Source: Desulforhopalus vacuolatus (GTDB lineage Bacteria > Desulfobacterota > Desulfobulbia > Desulfobulbales > Desulfocapsaceae). Taken from it: a stretch of DNA of 43,841 nucleotides. Positions 8,463-16,459 of this stretch are shown one piece after another. The notes below the pieces were generated by a model, which worked only from the letters and a program-made list of their open reading frames with translations, was not told the DNA's origin and ran no database searches. The DNA lies in assembly GCF_016918505.1 (NCBI RefSeq), contig NZ_JAFFPZ010000022.1, positions 1 to 43,841 of the forward strand, written 5' to 3'. How positions within the stretch are numbered: position 1 is the first letter of the stretch; every line of letters begins with the position of its first letter. The translations under genes were made by a program, and so were the position numbers.

Positions 8463-9155
8463 ATGAAAAAAGAAATAAAAGTGATGGGAAAAAATGGAGA
8501 GGTAAAGAACGCTCTCCTCAGCATCGAATGCTGTGTCGCCGCTGGTTATACCGGACGTCGGCAGGATGTTGTTCAGTCTCACATAGAGGAGTTACAGAAA
8601 CTTGGAATCCCGACTCCCTACTCTGTTCCGGCCCTCTACTGGATTTCGCCGCATCGGATAAGAGATGGAAACGAGATATATGTTGTCGGTGAGTACAGCA
8701 GCATGGAGGTTGAATTTTTTCTTGCCTTGGATGAACATGGCCGTCGATATTTCACTGTGGCCAGTGATCATACAGACCGTGAACTGGAATCTGTCTCTAC
8801 CTCCAAGTCGAAACAGATTTGTGACAAAATTATTGGAGATGAGTTTTGGTTTGTTGATGAGGTTGACGATCACTGGGACGGGATCCAGCTGCAGGCCCGG
8901 GTGATGGTGGCCGGAAAGTGGCAGAAATACCAGAACGGTGTTTTGGGGGATCTTCTCCACTGGAATGATTTGGAGAAGATCATTGCCAGAGATAACGTAG
9001 CTTCAGGCACCCTCGCCATTTTCGGCGGGACATTGCCGATTATTGCCGAAGGGACGATTTATTCAGAGGCCTGCGAAATCACGATGATTGACCCTTTTCT
9101 CTCCCGGTCAATTACAAAACAGTACAGAGTTCACATCCTTCCAGACAGAAGCTGA
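8463..9155 (+). CDS. DUF2848 family protein
   Basis: A 230-residue soluble protein. The start at 8463 is chosen because AAAGGAG lies just upstream and the family begins near this point; the frame is open to 8376. Recognisable family features are CCVAAGYTGRR (residues 20-30), HIEELQKLGIPTP, SVPALYWI and the late GTLPIIAEGTIYSEACEIT. The family is uncharacterised; I would place it among hydrolase-like folds of the fumarylacetoacetase kind only tentatively. It is the first gene of the block with two TRAP transporters, PxpABC and the D-glutamate cyclase genes, so a role in opening or deacylating an imported compound is plausible but unproven. Confidence 0.75.
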   Translation: MKKEIKVMGKNGEVKNALLSIECCVAAGYTGRRQDVVQSHIEELQKLGIPTPYSVPALYWISPHRIRDGNEIYVVGEYSSMEVEFFLALDEHGRRYFTVASDHTDRELESVSTSKSKQICDKIIGDEFWFVDEVDDHWDGIQLQARVMVAGKWQKYQNGVLGDLLHWNDLEKIIARDNVASGTLAIFGGTLPIIAEGTIYSEACEITMIDPFLSRSITKQYRVHILPDRS

Positions 9156-9213
9156 CGTATCAATCCATACCGCTTTCGTCACAGTATGGCGAAAATCTTT
9201 TACAGGGAGCACA

Positions 9214-10254
9214 ATGATGATTTCTAAAACAGTTGCAGCTGCACTTGTTGCAGTCCTTTTTTCATCGACTGCCGTTTTTGCCGCGCCGGACAGATTACGT
9301 GTTGTGGGAAGCTGGAACAGTTTGACACTGTATAAAAATTTTGAAGAACCTTTCTGGACAAAAACGATTCCAGCCGAATTTGGGAGCAAGGTGAACATGA
9401 CCTCCCTTTCCCAGGTGAAGTTGAAAGGTCCCGCAGTAGTTCGCCAGATGAAGATGGGCGTGTTTGATGTGGTGAATACCGTTGCGGATTATATCGTTTC
9501 CGACTGCCCTGATCTGGCGGGTCTTGATTTACCTGGAATTACCACTGATCTTGAGACGGCTCGCAAGACCGTGGAGGCGTATCGGCCCGAGCTTGAGAAG
9601 TATCTGGCACGGGATTTCGATGTAAAACTGCTCAGTGTGACCCCTTATCCGGCACAGGTCCTTTTCAGCCGGGTGCCCCTGAAGTCTCTTGGTGATTTAA
9701 AAGGGAAAAAAATTCGTGCTTCCGGCTGGACAACCTCGGAATTTGTGACTGCCATCGGTGCTACGGGAGTGACTCTTTCCTTCAGTGAGGTGCCTCAGGC
9801 TCTGCAGCGTGGTGTGGTGGATGCCGCCATTACGGGTTCGCTTTCAGGCTACTCTGCGGGGTGGGGTGAGGTTTCCTCATATCTCTATCCGCTGCCCGTT
9901 GGCGGCTGGGATTACGTTGTTGGAGTAATGTCGCTGAACACCTGGGACAAATTCTCCGCCGAGGAACAGACCAAATTGATGCACCTCGTGAAGAAAGATC
10001 TTGAGGATCCGGGCTGGGCTGTTGCCGGGCAGGAGACTCTCGAGGGTGTGCAGTGTCTCACCGGAGGAGACTGTCCCCACGGCAATGCTCTTTCTCTGAC
10101 TCTGGTCCCCGTGACGGATGCGGACAGAAGCCGGGTAAAAGAGGTGTTGATTTCCAACGTACTGCCAGCTCTCGCAGAAAAAGTGAAGCCTGAAACAATG
10201 ACCTCCTGGAACGAGACAATCGGGAAGGTGGTCGGCATAAAAGCAAAGCAGTAA
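9214..10254 (+). CDS. TRAP transporter substrate-binding protein (DctP family), system 1
   Basis: A 346-residue periplasmic binding protein. The ATG pair at 9214/9217 follows AGGGAGC and starts a standard signal peptide (KTVAAALVAVLFSSTAVFA, cleavage after AFA), so the open frame back to 9088 is not used. The mature protein shows the DctP core, with KGKKIRASG around residue 165 carrying the arginine that usually pairs with the substrate carboxylate, then a helix that contributes to ligand selection. A two-cysteine stretch (CLTGGDC) near the C-terminus could form a disulfide. It is followed by DctQ and DctM genes, with a hairpin before DctQ that would favour extra binding protein. Ligand unknown; the context suggests glutamate or 5-oxoproline related compounds. 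Confidence 0.88.
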   Translation: MMISKTVAAALVAVLFSSTAVFAAPDRLRVVGSWNSLTLYKNFEEPFWTKTIPAEFGSKVNMTSLSQVKLKGPAVVRQMKMGVFDVVNTVADYIVSDCPDLAGLDLPGITTDLETARKTVEAYRPELEKYLARDFDVKLLSVTPYPAQVLFSRVPLKSLGDLKGKKIRASGWTTSEFVTAIGATGVTLSFSEVPQALQRGVVDAAITGSLSGYSAGWGEVSSYLYPLPVGGWDYVVGVMSLNTWDKFSAEEQTKLMHLVKKDLEDPGWAVAGQETLEGVQCLTGGDCPHGNALSLTLVPVTDADRSRVKEVLISNVLPALAEKVKPETMTSWNETIGKVVGIKAKQ

Positions 10255-10283
10255 ATCCGGGCGGCAGGCGGGTGTGAAAGGCA

Positions 10284-10318
10284 GGTGCGGGGCATTGTGT
10301 TCCGCACCGTAATTTTTT
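10284..10318 (+). terminator. Intercistronic hairpin between binding protein and DctQ, system 1
   Basis: GGTGCGG (10284-10290) pairs with CCGCACC (10302-10308), followed by TAATTTTTT. It looks like a weak intrinsic terminator or mRNA-stabilising stem. It would let the binding-protein gene be expressed above the membrane subunits, as is common for TRAP and ABC operons. Confidence 0.55.
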
Positions 10319-10332
10319 AAGAGAGTCAGGAT

Positions 10333-10905
10333 ATGGATATTGTTCACAAAGTGGAGAAAGTCTCACAGGCTGCCTCCTGGGGCGGCGGTCTCCTGTTGCT
10401 GCTGACGGCGGTATTGATTGTCGTGGAGATTGTACTGCGCAAGGTTTTCTCCATATCCCTTGGTGGAACGGATGAATTGTCGAGGTATGCCCTTGCCATC
10501 AGCTGCAGCTGGGGCTTCAGCTTTGCCCTCTTTCGAAAGTCTCATATCCGTATCGATATCCTCTACCGACTCTGTCCGCAGAGGTTGCAGCAATACCTTG
10601 ATATTTTATCCCTGAGCCTGTTCCTCATCTATCTCGGAGTTGTCAGCTGGTTTGCCTGTTTTGTGCTGAAGACTTCACTGGTGCGACATTCTACGGCCAA
10701 TACCCCGCTTGCGACTCCCCTGTGGATTCCACAGAGTCTCTGGCTGGCTGGCCTGATCTGGTTCTGTATTGTGATTCTGGTGCTGTTGACGGTTACGGTC
10801 TGGCGGCAGATAAAGGGCAACCGCAGGGAGAGTGAGGATTTTGCCTCTATTGTCACTCTTGAAGAGGAGATTGAAGAGATAGAGGAAGTGGGAGATAAAT
10901 CATGA
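10333..10905 (+). CDS. TRAP transporter small permease (DctQ family), system 1
   Basis: A 190-residue protein with four hydrophobic segments (about 14-34, 48-70, 85-110, 128-152) and the DctQ marker SLGGTDELSRYAL in the second segment, followed by FRKSHIRID. The C-terminal tail is acidic (EEEIEEIEEVGDK). It forms the small membrane subunit that joins DctM. Its stop overlaps the DctM start by 4 bp (ATGA). Confidence 0.88.
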   Translation: MDIVHKVEKVSQAASWGGGLLLLLTAVLIVVEIVLRKVFSISLGGTDELSRYALAISCSWGFSFALFRKSHIRIDILYRLCPQRLQQYLDILSLSLFLIYLGVVSWFACFVLKTSLVRHSTANTPLATPLWIPQSLWLAGLIWFCIVILVLLTVTVWRQIKGNRRESEDFASIVTLEEEIEEIEEVGDKS

Positions 10906-12185
10906 TTATTGGTGCGACCCTTGTCCTTCTTCTGGTTCTCCTGCTCTGCAGTGTGCCGGTCGCGACAGCTCTTGTTATTCTCGGGCTCTCCATCGGTGCG
11001 TTGTTTTCAGATTATCCGCTTTACAGAGCGGTGGGGGAGATAACCTGGTCTGCGAGCACAGATTTTCTCCTGCTTTCCATTCCTCTCTTTGTCATGCTGG
11101 GCGAGATTCTGCTGCGTGCCGGAATTGCCAGGCGAACCTATAATGCCCTTAACCAGTGGCTCTGCTGGTTGCCGGGTGGACTGCTGCAGGCCAATATCGG
11201 GACCTCGGCCCTGTTTGCGGCAACTTCCGGCTCCTCCGTGGCCACTGCCGCAACGATTACCACTGTGGCACTGCCCCAGGGGCGGAGGTTCAAATACTCT
11301 GAAAAGCTCTTTTGTGGTTCGATTGCCGCAGGAGGGACGCTCGGGATTCTCATTCCTCCATCCATCAATCTTATTGTTTATGGTTTTTTGACTAATACCT
11401 CTATTCCACGCCTCTTCCTCGCGGGCATTGTGCCGGGGATAATTCTCGCCATCCTTTTTATGACCTGTATTGCAGTGGCCTGCATGGTTAATCCGGCATT
11501 GAGCGGGGGGCGACAGCGTTACAGCTGGGAGGCTCGGATTCACGGGCTGCTTGACCTCATTCCGGTGTTCATTATCTTTTTTGTGGTGATCGGTTCTATC
11601 TATGCAGGACTGGCTACGCCGACGGAATCAGCAGCTCTCGGAGTCCTCGCATCTCTGCTGCTGGCCTTGATTCACCGGACGGTAAACGTGAAGTTTTTTC
11701 AACAGGTGTTTGAAGGGACAATGCGAACCAGCGCGATGATCATGCTGATTCTCATTGCAGCCAACTTTCTCAATTTTATCCTTGATTCCATTGGCCTTGC
11801 AGATATGCTCAAGGAGTTTGTCTTTGGACTGGGAACTTCTCCGCTGCAGACGCTGCTCATCGTTATTGCGCTCTATATTGTTCTCGGTTTTTTCGTGGAG
11901 ACCCTCTCTTTGATGGTCATTACTATTCCGATTATTGCACCAGTCTTGATTGGTCTTGGGTATGATCCCATCTGGTTCGGTGTGGTGCTGATTCTGCTGA
12001 TTGAGATGGCACTGATTACTCCACCAGTGGGGCTGAACCTCTATGTAGTGCAGGGCGTACGGCGCACGGGTTCCATCAGTGACGTCATGGTGGGAGCAGC
12101 TCCCTTTGTGGTGATGATCGCGATTATGATTGTACTTTTGATAATTTTCCCGAATATTGCCCTCTATTTCACTCAATTTGTATAA
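10902..12185 (+). CDS. TRAP transporter large permease (DctM family), system 1
   Basis: A 427-residue protein with about 12 membrane segments. Family landmarks are FLLLSIPLFVMLGEIL, the ATSGSSVATAATI loop, GTLGILIPPSINLIVYGFLT and the C-terminal EMALITPPVGLNLYVVQG. It is the sodium-driven transport subunit of the DctPQM system. Length is normal for DctM. It is followed after 55 bp by pxpA on the same strand, so importer and 5-oxoprolinase genes are likely co-transcribed. Confidence 0.92.
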   Translation: MIIGATLVLLLVLLLCSVPVATALVILGLSIGALFSDYPLYRAVGEITWSASTDFLLLSIPLFVMLGEILLRAGIARRTYNALNQWLCWLPGGLLQANIGTSALFAATSGSSVATAATITTVALPQGRRFKYSEKLFCGSIAAGGTLGILIPPSINLIVYGFLTNTSIPRLFLAGIVPGIILAILFMTCIAVACMVNPALSGGRQRYSWEARIHGLLDLIPVFIIFFVVIGSIYAGLATPTESAALGVLASLLLALIHRTVNVKFFQQVFEGTMRTSAMIMLILIAANFLNFILDSIGLADMLKEFVFGLGTSPLQTLLIVIALYIVLGFFVETLSLMVITIPIIAPVLIGLGYDPIWFGVVLILLIEMALITPPVGLNLYVVQGVRRTGSISDVMVGAAPFVVMIAIMIVLLIIFPNIALYFTQFV

Positions 12186-12240
12186 AAGTACAGAACGATA
12201 TGCTGTCAGCAGAGCTCTAAATTTAAAGGAAGAGGAAAAG

Positions 12241-12972
12241 ATGAAACTCAACTGTGATATGGGAGAAGGCTTTGGCCGCTACTCTTTTGGCTGGGATGAA
12301 GGCATTATGCCCCACGTCCAGATGGCGAATATCGCCTGCGGATTCCACGCCGGAGACCCGGGTGTAATGGCAGAGACGGTGCGCATGGCAAAGGAGCACG
12401 GTGTGGAGATCGGAGCCCATCCCGGTTATCCGGATCTGCAGGGCTTTGGCCGGCGGAATATGGGCCTGTCGCCCGATGAGGTGCGGTGCATTGTTCTCTA
12501 CCAGACGGGTGCGCTTGATGCCTTCTGCCGGGCATCAGGCACACAGCTTTCCTATGTTAAACCTCATGGGGCCTTGTACAATACGATGATGCGTGACGAT
12601 GCTGTTCTTGGCGCGGTGATGGATGCTGTGGTGACATGCAATCCGCAGCTGCGGTTGATGCTGCAGTCCACCGCCCGTTATGCGCACCATCAAAAGATGG
12701 CGGAGAAACGGGGCCTTTCTCTGTATCTGGAGGCCTTTGCCGACCGTGCGTACGAAGAGGATGGTACCCTGCGTAACCGTGCTCTTGAGGGAGCTGTCCT
12801 TGACGGTGAGGGGGTGCGTGAACGCGTGAGAACTCTCTGCGAAGAAGGAATTATCGTGGCGATTACCGGCAAAGAACTGAAATTTCCGGTGGACAGCATC
12901 TGTGTGCATGGTGATAACGAATCCGGTGTGAAGCAGATTGCCACCATTCGTGCCATGCTTGAGGCGAAGTGA
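12241..12972 (+). CDS. pxpA: 5-oxoprolinase subunit A (LamB/YcsF family)
   Basis: A 243-residue cytoplasmic subunit of the ATP-dependent bacterial 5-oxoprolinase, which opens 5-oxoproline to glutamate. Family motifs: NCDMGEGFGRY (4-14), NIACGFHAGDP (30-40), AHPGYPD (59-65) and KPHGALYN (107-114). The start at 12241 follows AAAGGAAGAGG and gives the standard MKLNCDMGE N-terminus; the open frame back to 12157 overlaps dctM and is not used. pxpB follows with a one-base overlap, matching the usual pxpABC order. Confidence 0.93.
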   Translation: MKLNCDMGEGFGRYSFGWDEGIMPHVQMANIACGFHAGDPGVMAETVRMAKEHGVEIGAHPGYPDLQGFGRRNMGLSPDEVRCIVLYQTGALDAFCRASGTQLSYVKPHGALYNTMMRDDAVLGAVMDAVVTCNPQLRLMLQSTARYAHHQKMAEKRGLSLYLEAFADRAYEEDGTLRNRALEGAVLDGEGVRERVRTLCEEGIIVAITGKELKFPVDSICVHGDNESGVKQIATIRAMLEAK

Positions 12973-13703
12973 TGACTGTGCCTCCTGCCCTCGAATTTCT
13001 TCCCTGCGGGGATACTGCCCTCTGCGTTCAGTTTGGCGAGGTTGTGGATCGGGATCTCTGCCTCAGGGTGGTACAATTGAAGGAGGCGGTGAGCCGGGCC
13101 GCGCTGCCCGGAGTGGTGGAAACGGTCCCTACCTATCGCTCTCTGCTGGTTCACTACAACCCGCTGCAGACGAGTGCGGAGGAGTTGAAAGATGCGCTGT
13201 CCGGGCTTGTGGAGGAGGGCAGTGACGTTACACGTGAGGTAAAACGCTGGCTGATGCCGCTCTGCTGTGACAGCGAATTTGCCTGGGATCTTGCTGATCT
13301 CTCAACGCAGCTGCAGCGCAGTGAAGCAGAAATTCGGCAGATTCTCTTTGAGACGGAACTTTTTATCTACATGATTGGCTTTACCATGGGCCTGCTTTAC
13401 TTCGGGGATTTCCCGCAGTTTCAGCAGGTGTCGCGGCGTACCAGTCCACGCACGAAGCTGGCTGCGGGAGCGGTGGCTGTCGCGCAGGGTTCCGGGGTAA
13501 TCTATCCGGTGGAGAGTCCCGGAGGCTGGAACGTGATCGGGAATACTGCCGCACCGCTTTTTGATGTGCGCCGTGATCCGCCATCTCTTTTTACCCCCGG
13601 CGACACCATCCGCTTTCAGACTGTGGACCGCGCGGAGCATGAGCGTATCGCAAAGGCGGTGGCCCGTGGAGAGTATGAGCTGCAGTGGGAGGCAGGAAAA
13701 TGA
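12972..13703 (+). CDS. pxpB: 5-oxoprolinase subunit B (KipI family)
   Basis: A 243-residue subunit acting with PxpA and PxpC. The ATG at 12972 overlaps the pxpA stop (TGATG), with GAGG 7 bases upstream; a GTG one codon earlier is also possible. Visible motifs: GDTALCVQFGE near the N-terminus, TVPTYRSLLVHYNP, then TSPRTKLAAGAVAVA, YPVESPGGWNVIG and FTPGDTIRF. The usual PGFPYLG segment reads MGLLYFG here, a divergence at a normally well-kept site. The last bases overlap pxpC (ATGA). Confidence 0.92.
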   Translation: MTVPPALEFLPCGDTALCVQFGEVVDRDLCLRVVQLKEAVSRAALPGVVETVPTYRSLLVHYNPLQTSAEELKDALSGLVEEGSDVTREVKRWLMPLCCDSEFAWDLADLSTQLQRSEAEIRQILFETELFIYMIGFTMGLLYFGDFPQFQQVSRRTSPRTKLAAGAVAVAQGSGVIYPVESPGGWNVIGNTAAPLFDVRRDPPSLFTPGDTIRFQTVDRAEHERIAKAVARGEYELQWEAGK

Positions 13704-14731
13704 GTGCACTGAAGGTAACGGAGGGTGGTTTCTGCACCACTGTGCAGGATCTCGGACGATTCGGCTGCCAGGCGATGGCTGTGCCGGTCTGCGGGGTGCG
13801 CGATGCCGATGCCCTGCGTCTCGCCAACCGACTGGTCGGCAACGAAGAGGGAATGGAGGGGCTGGATATTATCTTCAGTGGCCCCGCTTTTGAGGTGGCG
13901 GCTGATTCCGTGCGAATTGCACTGGCCGGAGCTGAAGTTGCCCTGGAAATTGAGGTGCCTGGCGCGAAGAAAAAACGGCTGATTCCCGCCGGAGAGAGCG
14001 TGCGCCTTAAGCGGGGAACCCGGTTTGGCGTTGGTTCGTTCAGCGACAGTTTCTGTTGTGTGCTTGCGGTGGAGGGCGGCTTTGCAGTGGAGAAAATCCT
14101 TGGCAGTCGTTCCACCTGTATTGCCGGAAAATTTGGCGGCTTCGAGGGGAGGCATCTTCAAGAGGGTGATTCCCTTCCTCTGCAGCTGGAGAGTGTTGCA
14201 AAACGGCCGGAGCGACTGCTCGCCGGCTGGTTTTATCGCAGTGGGACCGACGGCAGTGCCGTGATCCGCGTGGTGCCGGGACCGCAGGAGGAGTATTTTA
14301 CCGCAGAGGCCCGCGAAACATTTTATGCTGGCCGCTATACGGTAACAGCGCAGTCCAACAGCATGGGGCTGCGCCTGGAAGGGCCGTCGCTGAGGCACAG
14401 CAGCCGTGGCTTTAACCTTGTCTCCGACGGGATTGTCACCGGCGCTATCCAGGTGCCGGGCAACGGGATGCCGATTATCCTTTTCAATGACCACCAGATT
14501 ACCGGCGGATATCCGAAGATTGCCACCGTTATTTCCGCCGATCTTGCCACCCTCGGCAGGCTGGGACCAGGAGCGGAGATTTCCTTCAAACCGCTCACAG
14601 TGGCTGCAGCGGAGCAGGTGCGCCGCAACCATGAACGCTACTTTCAGCAGATGTGCAGACAGATTTGTGAAGTTTGCTCGTCGAAGGAGGCGCTGGCCCT
14701 GCGTCTCGCCGCGTGTAATCTTCTTGACTGA
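13700..14731 (+). CDS. pxpC: 5-oxoprolinase subunit C (KipA / biotin-dependent carboxyltransferase-like family)
   Basis: A 343-residue third subunit of the 5-oxoprolinase complex. The start at 13700 gives the ATGA overlap with pxpB. Signature segments: GFCTTVQDLGRFG (residues 9-21), LANRLVGNEEG, GSRSTCIAGKFGGFEGR, RVVPGPQEEYF, SNSMGLRLEG and a late ITGGYPKIATV. The sequence resembles the carboxyltransferase part of urea amidolyase, but in this gene order the characterised activity is 5-oxoprolinase. Complete length, no damage visible. Confidence 0.93.
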   Translation: MSALKVTEGGFCTTVQDLGRFGCQAMAVPVCGVRDADALRLANRLVGNEEGMEGLDIIFSGPAFEVAADSVRIALAGAEVALEIEVPGAKKKRLIPAGESVRLKRGTRFGVGSFSDSFCCVLAVEGGFAVEKILGSRSTCIAGKFGGFEGRHLQEGDSLPLQLESVAKRPERLLAGWFYRSGTDGSAVIRVVPGPQEEYFTAEARETFYAGRYTVTAQSNSMGLRLEGPSLRHSSRGFNLVSDGIVTGAIQVPGNGMPIILFNDHQITGGYPKIATVISADLATLGRLGPGAEISFKPLTVAAAEQVRRNHERYFQQMCRQICEVCSSKEALALRLAACNLLD

Positions 14732-14811
14732 GGCTGTAGTACGATGACCGGAGCAGACTTCGCACCGTGCGGGGGCTCTGAACACTCTTAACCCGTAAAA
14801 GGAGAACAGCT

Positions 14812-15804
14812 GTGAACGTATCGAAAAATATCGTTGCCGGGATTGCCGGCCTGAGTTCCACTCTCATTCTCAGTGGCGCCGCTCTCGGTGTTACCTGGGA
14901 TATGCCTACCCCTTATCCCGACAAGACCTTTCACACCGAGAATATCATTGAGTTTGCCAAAGATGTAGAAAAAAAGAGCGGTGGCGAGCTGAAGATCAAA
15001 GTGCATTCTGCCGGATCGCTGTTTAAACATGCGGAGATTAAAAACGCCGTGCGCGGAGGCCAGGTGCCCATCGGGGAGTTTATCCTTTCCCGTATTTCCA
15101 ATGAAAACCCGATCTTCGGGGCAGATTCTCAGCCTTTTTTTGCCACCAACTATGACGAGGCAGGGAAGCTGTGGCAGGTGCAGAAACCGATTGTGGTGCG
15201 GTTGCTTGATAAAGAAGGAATGATTCCGCTCTTCTCCGTACCGTGGCCGCCGCAGAACCTCTATACCAAAAAAGAGATCAAGACGGTTGACGATCTCAAA
15301 GCACTGAAATTTCGTGCCTACAATGCAACTCAGGAGAAGCTGGCCAAAGAACTTGGTGCCGCTCCTGTTGCGGTGGAAGTACCGGATATCCCCCAGGCTT
15401 TTGCCACCGGACGTGTTGAAGCAATGCTGACGTCTCCCTCCACCGGGGCCAACTCAAAATCGTGGGACTTTGTTAACTATTACAGTGATATTCAGGCATG
15501 GTTACCGAAAAACGTGGTAGTGGTCAGTAAACGGGCTTTCCGCAAACTTGATAAGAAGACTCAGCAGGCTGTGCTGGATGCAGCCGCCGAGGCGGAAAAG
15601 CGTGGCTGGGAGATGAGCCGGGCGGAGACGGCCGCCAAGACACAGATTCTTGAAGAGAATGGCATGAACATGGTTCATCCTTCTGCCGAGTTGATGACTG
15701 GACTGAAAAATATCGGCGACAATATGATTATCGACTGGCAGAAGAGTGCCGGTCCGGATGGGAAGACGCTGGTTGAGGAGTATCGGAAGCTTACTTTTGA
15801 GTAA
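14812..15804 (+). CDS. TRAP transporter substrate-binding protein (DctP family), system 2
   Basis: A 330-residue periplasmic binding protein with a GTG start at 14812 behind AAAAGGAGAAC. The signal peptide runs through LSSTLILSGAALG. The mature part shows the classical DctP pattern: EFAKDVEKKSGGELKIKV, KNAVRGGQVPIGEF, and LKALKFRAYN with the ligand-binding arginine. It is clearly different from the system 1 binding protein, so the two systems probably take different ligands of the same pathway. It lies 80 bp after pxpC, and a strong hairpin follows the stop. Confidence 0.9.
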   Translation: MNVSKNIVAGIAGLSSTLILSGAALGVTWDMPTPYPDKTFHTENIIEFAKDVEKKSGGELKIKVHSAGSLFKHAEIKNAVRGGQVPIGEFILSRISNENPIFGADSQPFFATNYDEAGKLWQVQKPIVVRLLDKEGMIPLFSVPWPPQNLYTKKEIKTVDDLKALKFRAYNATQEKLAKELGAAPVAVEVPDIPQAFATGRVEAMLTSPSTGANSKSWDFVNYYSDIQAWLPKNVVVVSKRAFRKLDKKTQQAVLDAAAEAEKRGWEMSRAETAAKTQILEENGMNMVHPSAELMTGLKNIGDNMIIDWQKSAGPDGKTLVEEYRKLTFE

Positions 15805-15817
15805 ACTGCCCGTTGTG

Positions 15818-15851
15818 CCGCCAGCCTTCTTTCTCCAGGCTGGCGGTTGTT
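15818..15851 (+). terminator. Intercistronic hairpin between binding protein and DctQ, system 2
   Basis: CCGCCAGCC (15818-15826) pairs perfectly with GGCTGGCGG (15838-15846), followed by TTGTTATT. The position matches the hairpin in system 1, again between binding protein and small permease, so partial termination or mRNA protection is likely. Confidence 0.6.
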
Positions 15852-15892
15852 ATTCACTGGCACCGCCAGCGGTGCCATACCTTGGATTTTTC

Positions 15893-16459
15893 ATGCGCAC
15901 GTTCCTCAATGGTCTTTATACCCTTGGCGGCTGGCTTGGTGCTGGCTGTATCGCAGCGATCTGTCTGCTGGTTTTTTCTCAGGTGGGGCTCAATCTGATT
16001 GATCGTATCTCCTCCGCCACCACTGGTCATGCTATTGGTATGACCATTCCCTCCTACGCTGATTTTACCGGCTTTCTGCTTGCGGCCGGAGCATTTCTCT
16101 CTCTTGCCTGGACCCTGCGGCAGGGCGGCCATATCCGCGTTTCGCTGGTAACTTCGCATCTCCCGGACCGATTTCAATTCTGGGTGGATATCTGGTGTCT
16201 CGCGGTGGCTTCCACCGTCACCGCCTTCTTTACCTGGTACACCGCGCTGCTGGTGCTGGAGTCGTGGCATTATAACGATCTCTCCGCCGGGATGATTGCT
16301 GTGCCTTTGTGGATTCCGCAGTTTTTTATGTTTTTTGGTCTGTTTATTCTTACCGTGGCGCTGATTGATGATTTCGTTCTCAGTGTCACCGGACATATTC
16401 CCGTCTCGTCCCGGAAAGCCGGGGCCGAAGATTTGACCGGTAACGAGGAGGGAATCTGA
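15893..16459 (+). CDS. TRAP transporter small permease (DctQ family), system 2
   Basis: A 188-residue, four-helix protein. The ATG at 15893 gives the usual N-terminus just before the first helix; the frame is open back to 15746 but that part would lie inside the binding-protein gene and the hairpin. Segments include YADFTGFLLAAGAFLSLAWTL broken by family-typical charged turns, then RQGGHIRVSL after helix 2. The stop overlaps the DctM start by one base (TGATG). Confidence 0.85.
   Translation: MRTFLNGLYTLGGWLGAGCIAAICLLVFSQVGLNLIDRISSATTGHAIGMTIPSYADFTGFLLAAGAFLSLAWTLRQGGHIRVSLVTSHLPDRFQFWVDIWCLAVASTVTAFFTWYTALLVLESWHYNDLSAGMIAVPLWIPQFFMFFGLFILTVALIDDFVLSVTGHIPVSSRKAGAEDLTGNEEGI

Noticed and set aside
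9088-9213. 42-residue N-terminal extension of the TRAP 1 binding protein
   Set aside because: It overlaps the DUF2848 gene and would bury the signal peptide; the ATG at 9214 has a ribosome site and a normal signal sequence.
15746-15892. 49-residue N-terminal extension of DctQ of system 2
   Set aside because: It overlaps the preceding gene and runs through a strong hairpin; the ATG at 15893 gives the family N-terminus.
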